From Streptococcus sp. zg-86 (GTDB lineage Bacteria; Bacillota; Bacilli; Lactobacillales; Streptococcaceae), in contig NZ_CP072115.1 in the NCBI RefSeq assembly GCF_017639855.1, forward strand, positions 1,054,001 through 1,118,000: a stretch of DNA of 64,000 nucleotides, in the 5' to 3' direction. This document shows positions 50,957 through 60,371 of the stretch, in pieces. Position 1 is the first letter of the stretch, and each line of letters begins with the position of its first letter. Under the pieces are notes generated by a model, which worked only from the letters and a program-made list of their open reading frames with translations, was not told the origin of the DNA and made no database searches. The translations under genes were made by a program, and so were the position numbers.

Positions 50957-52078
50957 TTGATTTATTTAGACAATGCAGCGACAACTTCTCTGTCGAAAGC
51001 TGCCCTTCAAACTTTCATGGATATTTCAACAGAATACTATGGGAACTCCTCTAGTATTCATTGGGCAGGACGAAAAGCAAACGCTATTCTCCGCCAAGCT
51101 CGAGCAGATATTGCTCACATCCTAGATACCAAACCTGAACAGATCATTTTTACCTCAGGGGGGTCAGAGGCCGATACTCTCGCTATCCAAGGTTATGCTC
51201 TGGCAAATCAGCATAAGGGAAAACACCTCATCACAACTGCTATCGAACACCATGCTGTTCTTCACACAATGGAGTATTTACGTGAGCGATTCGGCTTTGA
51301 AGTGACCTATATTCAACCGATCAATCAAAGGATTTCCGCCCAGCAGATTCAGGAAGCCTTGCGTCCAGATACCATTCTAGTTAGTGCCATGTATGCCAAC
51401 AATGAGACTGGGCTGCTGCTACCTATCAAAGAAATCGGTGAAATACTTTCCAAACATCAGGCTGTTTTTCATGTAGATGCTGTCCAAGCAATCGGAAAAG
51501 TCGCAATTTCACCGGAACAACTGGGAATCGATTTTCTCTCTGCTGCTGCCCATAAGTTTCATGGACCAAAAGGAGTAGGCTTCCTTTACAGCCGCATCCC
51601 TCGATTTGACTCTCTGATTCACGGAGGACGCCAAGAGCAACAACACCGGGCAGGAACAGAAAATCTAGCAGGAATTGCAGCTATGGCGACAGCTTTGAAA
51701 GAACAAACAGCTCAGCTAGAAGAACATTTCAATAGCGTTTCGACCTTAAAAGACTATCTATTAAAAAATCTGAAAGCTCTTCAGCATTACCTCAATGAAG
51801 TAGGTCCAACACTTCCCTACGTTGTCAATATTGGTTTTCCCAATCAGCTCAATGAGCAAGTGCTCATGCGTCTAGATCTTGCAGGAATTGCTGTTTCTAG
51901 TGGTTCTGCCTGTACTGCTGGTGTAATTCAAAATAGCCATGTCTTAGAGGCTCTATACGGAAAAGATTCCCACCGCCTAAAAGAATCCATTCGGATTAGC
52001 TTTTCACATGAAAATACCAAAGAGGAACTAGATTTCCTCATCAATCAACTACATAAAATCATCGGAGGCATTTGTTAA
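50957..52078 (+). CDS. Cysteine desulfurase (NifS/IscS-like)
   Basis: PLP enzyme that transfers sulfur from Cys. 373 aa from a TTG start with AGGAG 6 nt upstream (reads IYLDNAATTSLSKAALQTF). Landmarks: IFTSGGSEADTLAIQGYA, HHAVLHTME, the PLP-Lys in SAAAHKFHGPKGVGFLYSR, and the catalytic Cys in VSSGSACTAGVIQNSHVLEA. The sulfur acceptor is unknown; ThiI or Fe-S assembly partners are possible. DUF1831 follows with overlapping codons (TAATG). Confidence 0.93.
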   Translation: MIYLDNAATTSLSKAALQTFMDISTEYYGNSSSIHWAGRKANAILRQARADIAHILDTKPEQIIFTSGGSEADTLAIQGYALANQHKGKHLITTAIEHHAVLHTMEYLRERFGFEVTYIQPINQRISAQQIQEALRPDTILVSAMYANNETGLLLPIKEIGEILSKHQAVFHVDAVQAIGKVAISPEQLGIDFLSAAAHKFHGPKGVGFLYSRIPRFDSLIHGGRQEQQHRAGTENLAGIAAMATALKEQTAQLEEHFNSVSTLKDYLLKNLKALQHYLNEVGPTLPYVVNIGFPNQLNEQVLMRLDLAGIAVSSGSACTAGVIQNSHVLEALYGKDSHRLKESIRISFSHENTKEELDFLINQLHKIIGGIC

Positions 52079-52431
52079 TGGCTTTTACAACATCTGTAAC
52101 CCTAAAAAATTGTGACTATACCTACTCGATTCACCCAGCTATCAAAAAATTCACCTTACGTGACAATACATTTGAACAAACCCAAGTTGGTAATTATCAA
52201 TTAACACGTATGCTAGAAGAAATTCCCAACTCTAATCAAGGTTTTCTCTTAAAAATTATCATCAACAAAGATTTAACAGCTTTTAAAATCAATATCACAG
52301 ATAAATCTGGCTTACGCTTGGTGGATATTTTTAAAGCAGGTGGCAATGCAGTTATCCAAGAAAAATTTTACTTCCTCATGGATAGCTTAGTTGACCGAGA
52401 TATTTTCACAAAAGAAAGTACAAAAGCATGA
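52078..52431 (+). CDS. DUF1831 protein
   Basis: 117 aa from MAFTTSVTLKNCDYTYSIHP, overlapping the desulfurase stop by one base. Cytoplasmic, TBP-like fold family known only from lactic acid bacteria, always near this cysteine desulfurase (family knowledge). LRLVDIFKAGGNAVIQEKFY is the most conserved part. Function unknown, perhaps linked to sulfur transfer. Confidence 0.8.
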   Translation: MAFTTSVTLKNCDYTYSIHPAIKKFTLRDNTFEQTQVGNYQLTRMLEEIPNSNQGFLLKIIINKDLTAFKINITDKSGLRLVDIFKAGGNAVIQEKFYFLMDSLVDRDIFTKESTKA

Positions 52432-52643
52432 TTGAGCTACGTTATCAAGATTCTTATCAGCAAATCCGCTCACAAACTTTTGGCAATTTTGATGCCCTAC
52501 TCCTTGCTTTTTCTGGTTGTGTGACCATTCCTGATAACCTAAACGTGCTCTCGCTCACTCAAGACGGTAATGACTTGGGTTATCAAGGATTGGTAGGCGA
52601 TTTATATCGCTATCTCAAATCAATTGATCCAAAGAATCACTAA
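52428..52643 (+). CDS. DUF4649 protein
   Basis: 71 aa, overlapping DUF1831 by 4 bp (ATGA). MIELRYQDSYQQIRSQTFGN, then VTIPDNLNVLSLTQDGNDL and GLVGDLYRYL. A small streptococcal family of unknown function in the same operon as the desulfurase. Confidence 0.75.
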   Translation: MIELRYQDSYQQIRSQTFGNFDALLLAFSGCVTIPDNLNVLSLTQDGNDLGYQGLVGDLYRYLKSIDPKNH

Positions 52644-52672
52644 AAAAACAAGAAGCAATTCTTGTTTTTTCT
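52643..52672 (+). terminator. Terminator behind DUF4649
   Basis: AAAAAAACAAGAA-gcaa-TTCTTGTTTTTTCTG directly after the stop codon; ends the prs-desulfurase-DUF1831-DUF4649 unit before rex. Confidence 0.8.
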
Positions 52673-52753
52673 GTATTTTTAGGTGTAATCTGTTGCTTTT
52701 TTCACAAACCTTTACTAAAATAGAATTAGTTATCGAAAGGAGCAAAAAAGATT

Positions 52754-53392
52754 GTGAAAAACGAAAAAAATACACCAATCCCCCGTGCTACTGCCAAACG
52801 TTTATCAATCTATTATCGCGTATTTAAACGATTTCATGCTGGAAATATTGAAAAAGCGAGTTCAAAGGAAATTGCAGAAGCTATTGGAATTGATTCTGCC
52901 ACTGTCCGTCGTGACTTTTCTTACTTTGGTGAATTAGGTCGCCGAGGATTTGGTTACGATGTCAAAAAATTGATGGATTTCTTCGCTGATATCTTAAATG
53001 ATAATTCCATCACGAATGTCATGCTGGTTGGGGTTGGCAATATGGGTCTGGCTCTCCTTCATTATCGTTTCCATGAACGGAATAAAATGAAAATTATCAT
53101 GGCCTTTGAGGCAGATAATCACCCAGCCGTCGGTACTATTGATGAAAACGTCCCTATCTATGGAATTTCAGAAATCGAAGAAAGAATGAAGGAGGCAAAT
53201 GCCCAAACCGCTATCTTAACAGTACCTAGCACCAAGGCCCAAGAAGTTGCCAATATCCTTGTTCAAGCTGGAGTCAAGGGAATCTTGAGTTTCTCACCTG
53301 TCAACTTATCTGTACCCAAAGATGTCGTCGTACAATATGTTGATTTAACGAGCGAGTTGCAAACACTGCTTTATTTCATGAGAAAGGGCTAG
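52754..53392 (+). CDS. rex: Redox-sensing transcriptional repressor Rex
   Basis: Senses the NADH/NAD+ ratio and represses fermentation genes. 212 aa from a GTG behind GAAAGGAG. Winged helix (IPRATAKRLSIYYRVFKRFH, SATVRRDFSYFGELGRRGFG) then a Rossmann domain with NVMLVGVGNMGLALLHYRF and a domain-swapped C-terminal helix. ldh in this window is a plausible target. The GATase gene follows 5 bp later. Confidence 0.95.
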   Translation: MKNEKNTPIPRATAKRLSIYYRVFKRFHAGNIEKASSKEIAEAIGIDSATVRRDFSYFGELGRRGFGYDVKKLMDFFADILNDNSITNVMLVGVGNMGLALLHYRFHERNKMKIIMAFEADNHPAVGTIDENVPIYGISEIEERMKEANAQTAILTVPSTKAQEVANILVQAGVKGILSFSPVNLSVPKDVVVQYVDLTSELQTLLYFMRKG

Positions 53393-53397
53393 TTTTT

Positions 53398-54090
53398 ATG
53401 ACAAAACCAATTATCGGTATTTCTGGTAATGAATTTCTCAATGCAACCGATGATACCGAGCCACTCCTATCCTACGCAGCAACTAGTTTTGTCAGGGCAA
53501 TTGAAACTGCTGGGGGAATTCCTCTTATCTTACCAATTGTTTCTCCTGATTTAGTACAAAGTTATATCCGTATGATTGATAAACTCATTCTGACAGGCGG
53601 ACAAAATGTTTTACCACATTATTACGGACAAGAAAAGACGATTGAAAGTGAGAACTATCATCCCAATCGTGATCGCTTTGAGATGGCACTCATCGAGGAA
53701 GCTATTAAGCAACAAAAACCCATTTTAGGTATCTGTCGAGGAATGCAACTTTTTAATGTTGCTATGGGTGGTAGCCTACATCAAGAAATACCGAATCATT
53801 GGCAAACGAGTGCTGCAAATAGTCCGTCACACCCAATACATCTCCAACCGGACACGCCACTTTCGACGATTTACGGAGAAAAACCAATGGTTAATTCCTT
53901 CCATAGACAGGCTATAGACCAATTGGCAACTCCTTTACAGGTCATCGGTCAGTCAGAAGACCAGATAATAGAAGCTGTCATCATGACGGAACAAACACCG
54001 TTTTTGGGTGTTCAATGGCATCCTGAAATGCTCTACGAGAACCAAGTAGCATCTCAATCCCTTTTTAACTATTTTGTCCAAAACTTCTAA
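53398..54090 (+). CDS. Class I glutamine amidotransferase (gamma-glutamyl-GABA hydrolase-like)
   Basis: 230 aa, PuuD/peptidase C26 family. IIGISGNEF at the start, KLILTGGQNVLPHYYGQE, the nucleophile in PILGICRGMQLFNVAMGGSL, substrate loop HPIHL/VNSFHRQAID and catalytic His-Glu in LGVQWHPEMLYEN. It hydrolyses gamma-glutamyl amides; the in vivo substrate is uncertain. Convergent with radC, overlapping by 4 bp. Confidence 0.88.
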   Translation: MTKPIIGISGNEFLNATDDTEPLLSYAATSFVRAIETAGGIPLILPIVSPDLVQSYIRMIDKLILTGGQNVLPHYYGQEKTIESENYHPNRDRFEMALIEEAIKQQKPILGICRGMQLFNVAMGGSLHQEIPNHWQTSAANSPSHPIHLQPDTPLSTIYGEKPMVNSFHRQAIDQLATPLQVIGQSEDQIIEAVIMTEQTPFLGVQWHPEMLYENQVASQSLFNYFVQNF

Positions 54091-54767
54091 TCAAGCTGGT
54101 GTTCTTCTCGTAAACTATAGTAGTTCGATTTTCCAACAATTAAATGATCTAAAAGAATAAGTCCTAGTATCTCACAGGACTTTTTTAGTTTCTCTGTGAA
54201 GGCTAAATCGTTTTGACTTGGTTGAACAAAGCCGGAAGGATGATTATGAACAATAATCAGTGACGTAGCCATGCTTTTGACTGCGTAGTGCAAGATTTCT
54301 CTAGGCTCTGCAATACTACGATTCACACTACCGATAAAAATGGTCCGCTGACTAATAATTTTATTTTGTGTATCCAAATAAATGGCTACAAGGTGCTCCT
54401 GCTTGTTAGATCCAATTTCTTGCATCATTCTTCTAGCAAGGAGCTCACTACCTACAATTTGTGTTTCAGCAAGCAAGGCAGACTGGTTAATTCGGCTGCC
54501 TAATTCAATCATCGCTTTGATTTCAATTGCTTTAACCTGTCCAATACCTGCCAATTCTTGTAACTCAGTAATGGATAACTCTCGTAACATGGCCAGGCTG
54601 GTTACTTTTGAGAGTAGATGATTGGAAAGAACTGAAACTGGTTGATTCCGAGTCCCTGTACGAAGTAAAATAGCCAATAATTCTTGATTACTGAGGCGCT
54701 CTGCACCTACCTCTAATAAACGTTCCCTCGGCAATAACTTCTCTTCTTGAAATGATACCTTATACAT
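54087..54767 (-). CDS. radC: RadC-family (UPF0758) JAMM-like protein
   Basis: 226 aa. HhH-type N-terminal region (LLEVGAERLSNQELLAILLR, ELAGIGQVKAIEIKAMIELG) then the MPN/JAMM domain with metal ligands in IIVHNHPSGFVQPSQNDLAF. Despite its name, no repair role is established in streptococci. Separated from srtA by ~75 bp, both on the minus strand. Confidence 0.92.
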   Translation of the reverse strand: MYKVSFQEEKLLPRERLLEVGAERLSNQELLAILLRTGTRNQPVSVLSNHLLSKVTSLAMLRELSITELQELAGIGQVKAIEIKAMIELGSRINQSALLAETQIVGSELLARRMMQEIGSNKQEHLVAIYLDTQNKIISQRTIFIGSVNRSIAEPREILHYAVKSMATSLIIVHNHPSGFVQPSQNDLAFTEKLKKSCEILGLILLDHLIVGKSNYYSLREEHQLD

Positions 54768-54843
54768 CTTTCATCCTCCTTTTTTCTCTCTACCAGTATT
54801 ATTCGTAAAAAAATAAAAGGAAGGGAAATAGTATCCCAACCTT

Positions 54844-55584
54844 TTATAATTGTAGCTGATTATATTGTTTTTCAAAATGTTTTAATACATCTTTTGGTGT
54901 CTCATTGTAAGGAATGCTACTCTCTAGTCTTCCTTTGACGATTGTCCTCATTGTGGCTTCAAAATCTTCACATGTCACAAGCGTAATCTCTGTTTGACCT
55001 TCTACATCATCAATCACATAGACACTTTCAGGAGTCACAGATTGAACACTTGTCACTACATAGGTATAGACATTTTGTTTATCCGTCAGATAAATTTTCA
55101 TTCCTTCCTTTGCTTTTTCAAGTGGTGAAAAAAGTGTTTCACTAGCTCCAGTAATCCCAAAAATATGATGACTCGCAAGCGAATAGTTTCCTTGTCCCAT
55201 TTCTTGCGTTTCTTTCATCGTTCCCGCTCCATACATTAAAGCGACATTTGATAATCCTTTGAAAATTGGCAAATTCACGTTTAAATCTGGAATGGCAATT
55301 CCACCAATAACTGGAAGTTGTTGGGATTCCCATTGGGCTTTTAAAACTGACTCCGTCGAGATTGATTCAACCTGATCAAAATCAAATGTTGTCTCAGCCT
55401 GCTTATTCTTTTCAATACTTTCTTCCGTTACGTTTGCCACTTGGTATCGATTACTGTTCCATGCAATCACCATATTGCGAATGGAGGTATTAAAAATCAA
55501 TGCAATAGCAATAAGAAGGAGAAGGACGGCTAAGATATTTCGCCAATTACCGCTTTTCTTCCTATTTTTGGTTCGTTTACTCAT
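54844..55584 (-). CDS. srtA: Class A sortase
   Basis: Anchors LPXTG surface proteins to the peptidoglycan precursor. 246 aa from MSKRTKNRKKSGNWRNILAV, with one N-terminal membrane anchor (ILAVLLLLIAIALIFNTSI) and the catalytic domain outside: His in LASHHIFG, Cys in TLVTCEDFEATMRTIVKGRL with the catalytic Arg. It begins 5 bp behind gyrA, the classic streptococcal arrangement. Confidence 0.95.
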   Translation of the reverse strand: MSKRTKNRKKSGNWRNILAVLLLLIAIALIFNTSIRNMVIAWNSNRYQVANVTEESIEKNKQAETTFDFDQVESISTESVLKAQWESQQLPVIGGIAIPDLNVNLPIFKGLSNVALMYGAGTMKETQEMGQGNYSLASHHIFGITGASETLFSPLEKAKEGMKIYLTDKQNVYTYVVTSVQSVTPESVYVIDDVEGQTEITLVTCEDFEATMRTIVKGRLESSIPYNETPKDVLKHFEKQYNQLQL

Positions 55585-55588
55585 ACTC

Positions 55589-58036
55589 TTATCTTTCCTC
55601 TGAATCTTTAGCATCTGCAGCTTCCACTAAGGCAAATGTGACAATACTTGCCTCATCATCCAATCGCATGACTTTTACACCCATGGTTGAACGGCCAGTC
55701 TGTGAGATATTGGCAACATTAGTCCGAATGATAACCCCTGTATCTGTAATCACCATGATGTCTTCATCGCCTGAAATGGTTGTTAGGCCTGCTAGATAGC
55801 CATTTTTTTCTGCAACCTTAACGGTTTTAATCCCTTTACCGCCTCGCCCTTTCGTTGGATACTCTGTGGCAGGCGTGCGTTTTCCGAAACCGTTTTCCGT
55901 CAACACAAGAACTTCTTGGTCATCAGAGACAACTGCTGCTCCGACTAAACAATCCCCTTCACGCAGTCTCATTCCCCGCACACCGGTCGCTATACGACTC
56001 ATATTGCGGACATCTGTTTCTGTGAAACGGACGGCATAACCGAATTTGGATCCCATGATAACATCTGTTTGACCATCTGTCAAGAAAACATTAATCAATT
56101 CATCATCTTCTTTTAGATTCAGAGCCTTCAAGCCGTTTTGACGGATATTGTCAAATTCAGCAACGCTGGTTCGTTTGACAATTCCTTGACGAGTAGTAAA
56201 GAAGAGATAATGTCCTTCTTCTTGCTCCTTGGTAACATTGATAATGGTCTGAATCGACTCATTTTCTTCTAACTTCAAGAGATTCACAACTGGCAAGCCC
56301 TTAGCTGTACGGCCGTATTCAGGAATTTCATAGCCTTTTAGACGATAGACACGCCCCTTGTTGGTAAAAAAGAGGAGACGGTCATGGGTGCTGGTTGAAA
56401 CCAATTCGCGGACGAAGTCATCGTCTTTGACCCCTGTTCCCTGAACACCACGTCCTCCACGTTTTTGAGCGTGGAATTCATCCTGTGCAAGCCGTTTAAT
56501 ATACCCTTGATTGGATAGGGTAATTAGCACATCTGTTTCCTCAATTAAATCTTCATCTTCAAGGGATAGGACTTCACCTACCATTAACTCTGTCCGGCGA
56601 GGGTCTGCATATTTGCGTTTGATTTCTTCTAGTTCGTCTTTGATAATCTGTACAACTCGCTCTGGTTTGGCTAAAATATCTGCTAAATCTGCAATCAAGG
56701 CAATCAAATCATCGTATTCTGATTGGATCTTATCGCGTTCCAAGCCTGTCAAACGGCGAAGGCGCATATCAAGAATAGCTTGGCTCTGACGCTCTGATAG
56801 TTCAAAGCGTGCCATCAATTCTGCCTGTGCTTCTGCATCTGTTTCGCTATTACGAATCACCTTGATTACTTCATCAATATGATCTAAGGCAATCAACAAT
56901 CCTTCTAAGATATGGGCACGCGCTTCTGCCTTTTCTTTATCAAACTGGGTACGGCGAGTAACAACTTCTTTTTGGTGTTCAACATAGGCTTCCAAAATTT
57001 GACGAACAGAAAGAATTTTCGGTACTCCATTTTGAATGGCCAACATATTGAAACTAAAATTAGTCTGAAGTTGGGTCAATTTGAAAAGATTATTCAAGAT
57101 GACATTGGCTGATGCATCTCGTCTGACCTCGATTACAAAACGAACTCCTTCGCGATTGGACTCATCACGAACAGCTGTAATTCCATCTATTCGTTTTTCT
57201 TGAACCAGACGGACAATATGTTCATGAACCTTGGTCTTATTGACCATATAAGGAAATTCTGTCACAACGATGCGCTCACGACCATTGCCATACTCTTCAA
57301 TTTCTGTCCTGGAACGAAGAACAATTGATCCTTTTCCGGTCTCATAAGCACGGTGAATACCTGATTTCCCCATGACCAAAGCACCCGTTGGAAAATCTGG
57401 TCCAGGCAAGACTTCCATAATTTCTCTCGTCGTTGCTTCTGGGTTGTCAATAATCAGATTTACTGCTTCGATTGTCTCACCCAAATTATGAGGAGGGATA
57501 TTCGTCGCCATCCCAACGGCAATACCTGTCGTACCATTAACCAATAGGTTCGGAAAACGTGCTGGTAGGACCTCTGGCTCACGCTCACTAGCATCATAGT
57601 TATCCGCAAAGTTTACAGTATTCTTGTTAATATCGCGCAACATCTCCAAGGCAATTTTGTTCATACGTGCCTCGGTATACCGCTGTGCGGCTGCTCCATC
57701 ACCATCCATCGAACCGAAGTTTCCATGCCCATCTACGAGCATATAGCGATAGCTCCACCACTGGGCCATCCGTACCATGGCTTCATAAATCGCACTATCT
57801 CCATGTGGATGGTATTTACCCATGACATCCCCGGTAATACGAGCCGATTTCTTGTGTGGTTTATCTGGTGTAATACCCAACTCGTTCATTCCGTACAAGA
57901 TTCGACGATGAACAGGCTTTAGACCATCACGCACATCCGGAAGAGCCCGAGCTACGATAACACTCATTGCATAGTCAATGAAACTGGTCTTCATTTCGCT
58001 GGTCAGATTTACATCTACTAAATTTTTATCATGCAT
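55589..58036 (-). CDS. gyrA: DNA gyrase subunit A
   Basis: 815 aa. Breakage-reunion domain with ARITGDVMGKYHPHGDSAIY and catalytic Tyr in AAAQRYTEARM (residue ~120), then the C-terminal beta-pinwheel with the GyrA box QKRGGRG. The quinolone-determining positions are wild type (Ser81, Glu85). Introduces negative supercoils with GyrB. Divergent from ldh; srtA follows 5 bp downstream. Confidence 0.98.
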   Translation of the reverse strand: MHDKNLVDVNLTSEMKTSFIDYAMSVIVARALPDVRDGLKPVHRRILYGMNELGITPDKPHKKSARITGDVMGKYHPHGDSAIYEAMVRMAQWWSYRYMLVDGHGNFGSMDGDGAAAQRYTEARMNKIALEMLRDINKNTVNFADNYDASEREPEVLPARFPNLLVNGTTGIAVGMATNIPPHNLGETIEAVNLIIDNPEATTREIMEVLPGPDFPTGALVMGKSGIHRAYETGKGSIVLRSRTEIEEYGNGRERIVVTEFPYMVNKTKVHEHIVRLVQEKRIDGITAVRDESNREGVRFVIEVRRDASANVILNNLFKLTQLQTNFSFNMLAIQNGVPKILSVRQILEAYVEHQKEVVTRRTQFDKEKAEARAHILEGLLIALDHIDEVIKVIRNSETDAEAQAELMARFELSERQSQAILDMRLRRLTGLERDKIQSEYDDLIALIADLADILAKPERVVQIIKDELEEIKRKYADPRRTELMVGEVLSLEDEDLIEETDVLITLSNQGYIKRLAQDEFHAQKRGGRGVQGTGVKDDDFVRELVSTSTHDRLLFFTNKGRVYRLKGYEIPEYGRTAKGLPVVNLLKLEENESIQTIINVTKEQEEGHYLFFTTRQGIVKRTSVAEFDNIRQNGLKALNLKEDDELINVFLTDGQTDVIMGSKFGYAVRFTETDVRNMSRIATGVRGMRLREGDCLVGAAVVSDDQEVLVLTENGFGKRTPATEYPTKGRGGKGIKTVKVAEKNGYLAGLTTISGDEDIMVITDTGVIIRTNVANISQTGRSTMGVKVMRLDDEASIVTFALVEAADAKDSEER

Positions 58037-58082
58037 TAAATCTGTCTCTTTTCTCTTGAAAGTATCTACTATATTATAACAT

Positions 58083-58174
58083 ATTGTGAAGAAATTTTCT
58101 TGTCAAGACCTTGTAATGTAAACATTTTCAAAGTGCCTTTCACAAGTGACAAAGGACACAAAAAGTGCTAGAAT
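58083..58174 (+). promoter_or_regulatory. ldh: ldh promoter with cre-like and Rex-like sites
   Basis: -35 GTGACA (58146-58151), 17 bp, extended -10 TGCTAGAAT (TAGAAT 58169-58174). Upstream, TGTAAACATTTTCA (58117-58130) fits the cre consensus with one mismatch. ATTGTGAA (58083-58090) and TTTCACAA (58138-58145, touching the -35) are Rex half-sites, though not in the usual single 18-bp operator. CcpA and NADH control of ldh is known in streptococci; assignment of these sites is inference. Confidence 0.5.
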
Positions 58175-58228
58175 GATAGATGGTCGGGACACATGTCCCC
58201 AAATAAAACTAAGGAGATGTTTAGAAGA

Positions 58229-59212
58229 ATGACTGCAACTAAACAACATAAAAAAGTAATCTTGGTCGGTGACGGTGCTGTAGGTTCTGCTTACGCGTAT
58301 GCACTTGTCAACCAAGGAATTGGTCAAGAATTAGGTATTGTCGATATTAACAAAGACCGCACGCAAGGTGATGCAGAAGATTTGAGCCATGCTCTTGCCT
58401 TTACTTCACCCAAAAAAATCTACTCAGCTGAATATTCTGATGCACATGATGCTGATCTTGTTGTTCTTACAGCAGGTTTGCCACAAAAACCAGGTGAAAC
58501 TCGTCTTCAATTGATTGAGAAAAACCTTCGTATCAACCAACAAATCGTAAATGAAATTGTAGCATCTGGCTTCAATGGTATCTTCCTTGTCGCTGCTAAC
58601 CCAGTTGACATTCTCACTTACTCAACATGGAAATTTTCCGGTTTTCCAAAAGAGCGCGTAATCGGTTCTGGTACTTCTCTTGACTCTGCACGATTCCGTC
58701 AAGCTCTTGCTGAAAAAATCGGTATCGATGCCCGTTCTGTCCATGCGTATATCATGGGGGAACATGGTGACTCTGAATTTGCTGTCTGGTCACATGCTAA
58801 CGTTGCAGGTGTTAAATTGTACGACTGGTTGCAAGATAATCGTGATATTGATGAGCAAGGATTGGTAGACTTATTTATCTCTGTTCGTGATGCAGCTTAC
58901 TCTATCATCAACAAAAAAGGTGCAACTTACTACGGTATTGGTGCAGCACTTGCTCGTATTACCAAAGCAATCTTTGATGATGAAAATGCGGTACTTCCTC
59001 TTTCTGTTTACCAAGCAGGTCAATATGAAGGTGTTGAAGATGTCTTTATTGGACAACCAGCTATTATTGGGGCACATGGTATCGTTCGTCCAGTAAATCT
59101 CCCATTAAATGAAGCTGAATTGCAAAAGATGCAAGCATCTGCTAAACAACTAAAAGAAATCATGGACGATGCATTTGCAAATCCAGAAATCGCAGCTTCT
59201 ATCAAAAATTAG
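58229..59212 (+). CDS. ldh: L-lactate dehydrogenase
   Basis: Reduces pyruvate to lactate and regenerates NAD+, the main fermentation route. 327 aa from MTATKQHKKVILVGDGAVGS, with AAGGAG 12 nt upstream; an earlier in-frame ATG is less likely. NAD-binding VGDGAVGSAYAYAL, DLVVLTAGLPQKPGETR, NPVDILTY and the catalytic His in YIMGEHGDSEFAVWSH. Probably allosterically activated by fructose-1,6-bisphosphate like other streptococcal LDHs. Own terminator. Confidence 0.96.
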   Translation: MTATKQHKKVILVGDGAVGSAYAYALVNQGIGQELGIVDINKDRTQGDAEDLSHALAFTSPKKIYSAEYSDAHDADLVVLTAGLPQKPGETRLQLIEKNLRINQQIVNEIVASGFNGIFLVAANPVDILTYSTWKFSGFPKERVIGSGTSLDSARFRQALAEKIGIDARSVHAYIMGEHGDSEFAVWSHANVAGVKLYDWLQDNRDIDEQGLVDLFISVRDAAYSIINKKGATYYGIGAALARITKAIFDDENAVLPLSVYQAGQYEGVEDVFIGQPAIIGAHGIVRPVNLPLNEAELQKMQASAKQLKEIMDDAFANPEIAASIKN

Positions 59213-59237
59213 TCTGAAAACAGTGCATAAACGCTAA

Positions 59238-59271
59238 ACCAGCTGTGTCATAACGACACAGCTGGTTTTTT
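59238..59271 (+). terminator. ldh terminator
   Basis: ACCAGCTGTGTC-ataac-GACACAGCTGGTTTTTTC, a 12-bp perfect stem with a T tract. Confidence 0.9.
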
Positions 59272-59273
59272 CA

Positions 59274-59358
59274 TACTCGTCAAAAAGCAAAATATGAAGT
59301 TGTTAATAGTTCTACCGGCGACTTCCTTGCCTAGCAAGATTTTGCTTTTTATAGAGTA
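59274..59358 (-). repeat. RUP-like miniature repeat (element B), copy 2
   Basis: 85 bp with ends TACTCGTCAAAAAGCAAAAT and, on the other strand, TACTCTATAAAAAGCAAAAT. Inverted and shorter relative of the unit at 3898-3999; both share ctaggcaa and tagaact internally. It lies directly behind the ldh terminator. Confidence 0.65.
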
Positions 59359-59416
59359 TCAGTTCTCGGAAAAATAGAATAAGGAGTTGAGCAAAATACT
59401 CAACTCCTTTAGCTTG

Positions 59417-60370
59417 TTATTTCGATTTAATGTAGTTCACACCATCGGCTTTTGGCGCGACTGCTTTTCCAAAGAAGGCTGCAAGTGCCACTACTGTAAT
59501 GAAATATGGTGCAATTTGCAGATAAACATTTGGTACGTGTGATAAACCAGGAAGTTGTCCACCGATAACAGATAAACTCTGTGACAAGCCAAAGAATAGG
59601 CTGGCTAGCATAGCACCAATTGGGTTCCATTTACCAAAGATAACTGCTGCTAGGGCAATAAAACCTGAACCTACAATTGTGGTTGCTGAAAAGTTAATAT
59701 TAACGGTTTGGGCGCTGACAGCTCCTCCAACTCCTCCAAGGAAACCTGCGATAAGAACACCAGCATAACGCATAGCATATACATTAATTCCCAAGGTATC
59801 TGCTGCCTGAGGATGTTCACCTACTGAACGTAGGCGCAATCCGAATTTCGTCTTATAAAGGACGAACCAAGATACAAAGGCCATAGCAATGGCTACATAT
59901 CCCATTAGACTGGTATTTTTAAAGAATAGATCACCAATCACTGGAATTTTTTCCAGCACAGGGAAGGAAAACTTTCCGAAAGATTCTGGAATACTGTCTG
60001 TCTGCCCTTTATTATAAAGCACTTTAACCAAAAAGACTGAAAAGGCTGGTGCTAAGAGGTTTAAAACTGTACCTGATACGACGTGGTCTGCTCGAAAATT
60101 GATAGTTGCTACTGCGTGAATAATGGAGAAAAGTAGCCCTGCAATCCCACCAACTAAGACAGCTAAAAGTGGGGTTGCTTTACCAAAGCTGCTGGCAAAT
60201 TCCAAATTGAAAACAACACCAGCAAAGGCACCAATCACCATGATTCCTTCAAGTCCCACATTGACGACACCTGCACGTTCTGAGAATACTCCACCCAAAC
60301 TAGTGAAAATCAATGGAGCTGAGTAAATCAGCATCTGCGAAATTAAAAGCGTTACTATTGTCAAATTCAT
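59417..60370 (-). CDS. Nucleoside ABC transporter permease 2
   Basis: 317 aa, BPD_transp_2-type permease with about eight to nine membrane helices. ERAGVVNVGLEGIMVIGAFA near the N-terminus is the family's conserved loop; YAGVLIAGFLGGVGGAVSAQ follows. Comparable to NupQ/YufQ. Last gene of the lipoprotein-ATPase-permease-permease operon, 1 bp behind the other permease. Confidence 0.9.
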   Translation of the reverse strand: MNLTIVTLLISQMLIYSAPLIFTSLGGVFSERAGVVNVGLEGIMVIGAFAGVVFNLEFASSFGKATPLLAVLVGGIAGLLFSIIHAVATINFRADHVVSGTVLNLLAPAFSVFLVKVLYNKGQTDSIPESFGKFSFPVLEKIPVIGDLFFKNTSLMGYVAIAMAFVSWFVLYKTKFGLRLRSVGEHPQAADTLGINVYAMRYAGVLIAGFLGGVGGAVSAQTVNINFSATTIVGSGFIALAAVIFGKWNPIGAMLASLFFGLSQSLSVIGGQLPGLSHVPNVYLQIAPYFITVVALAAFFGKAVAPKADGVNYIKSK

Positions 60371-60371
60371 A

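Noticed and set aside
55589..58036. Quinolone-resistance change in gyrA
   Set aside because: Positions 81 and 85 are the wild-type Ser and Glu.
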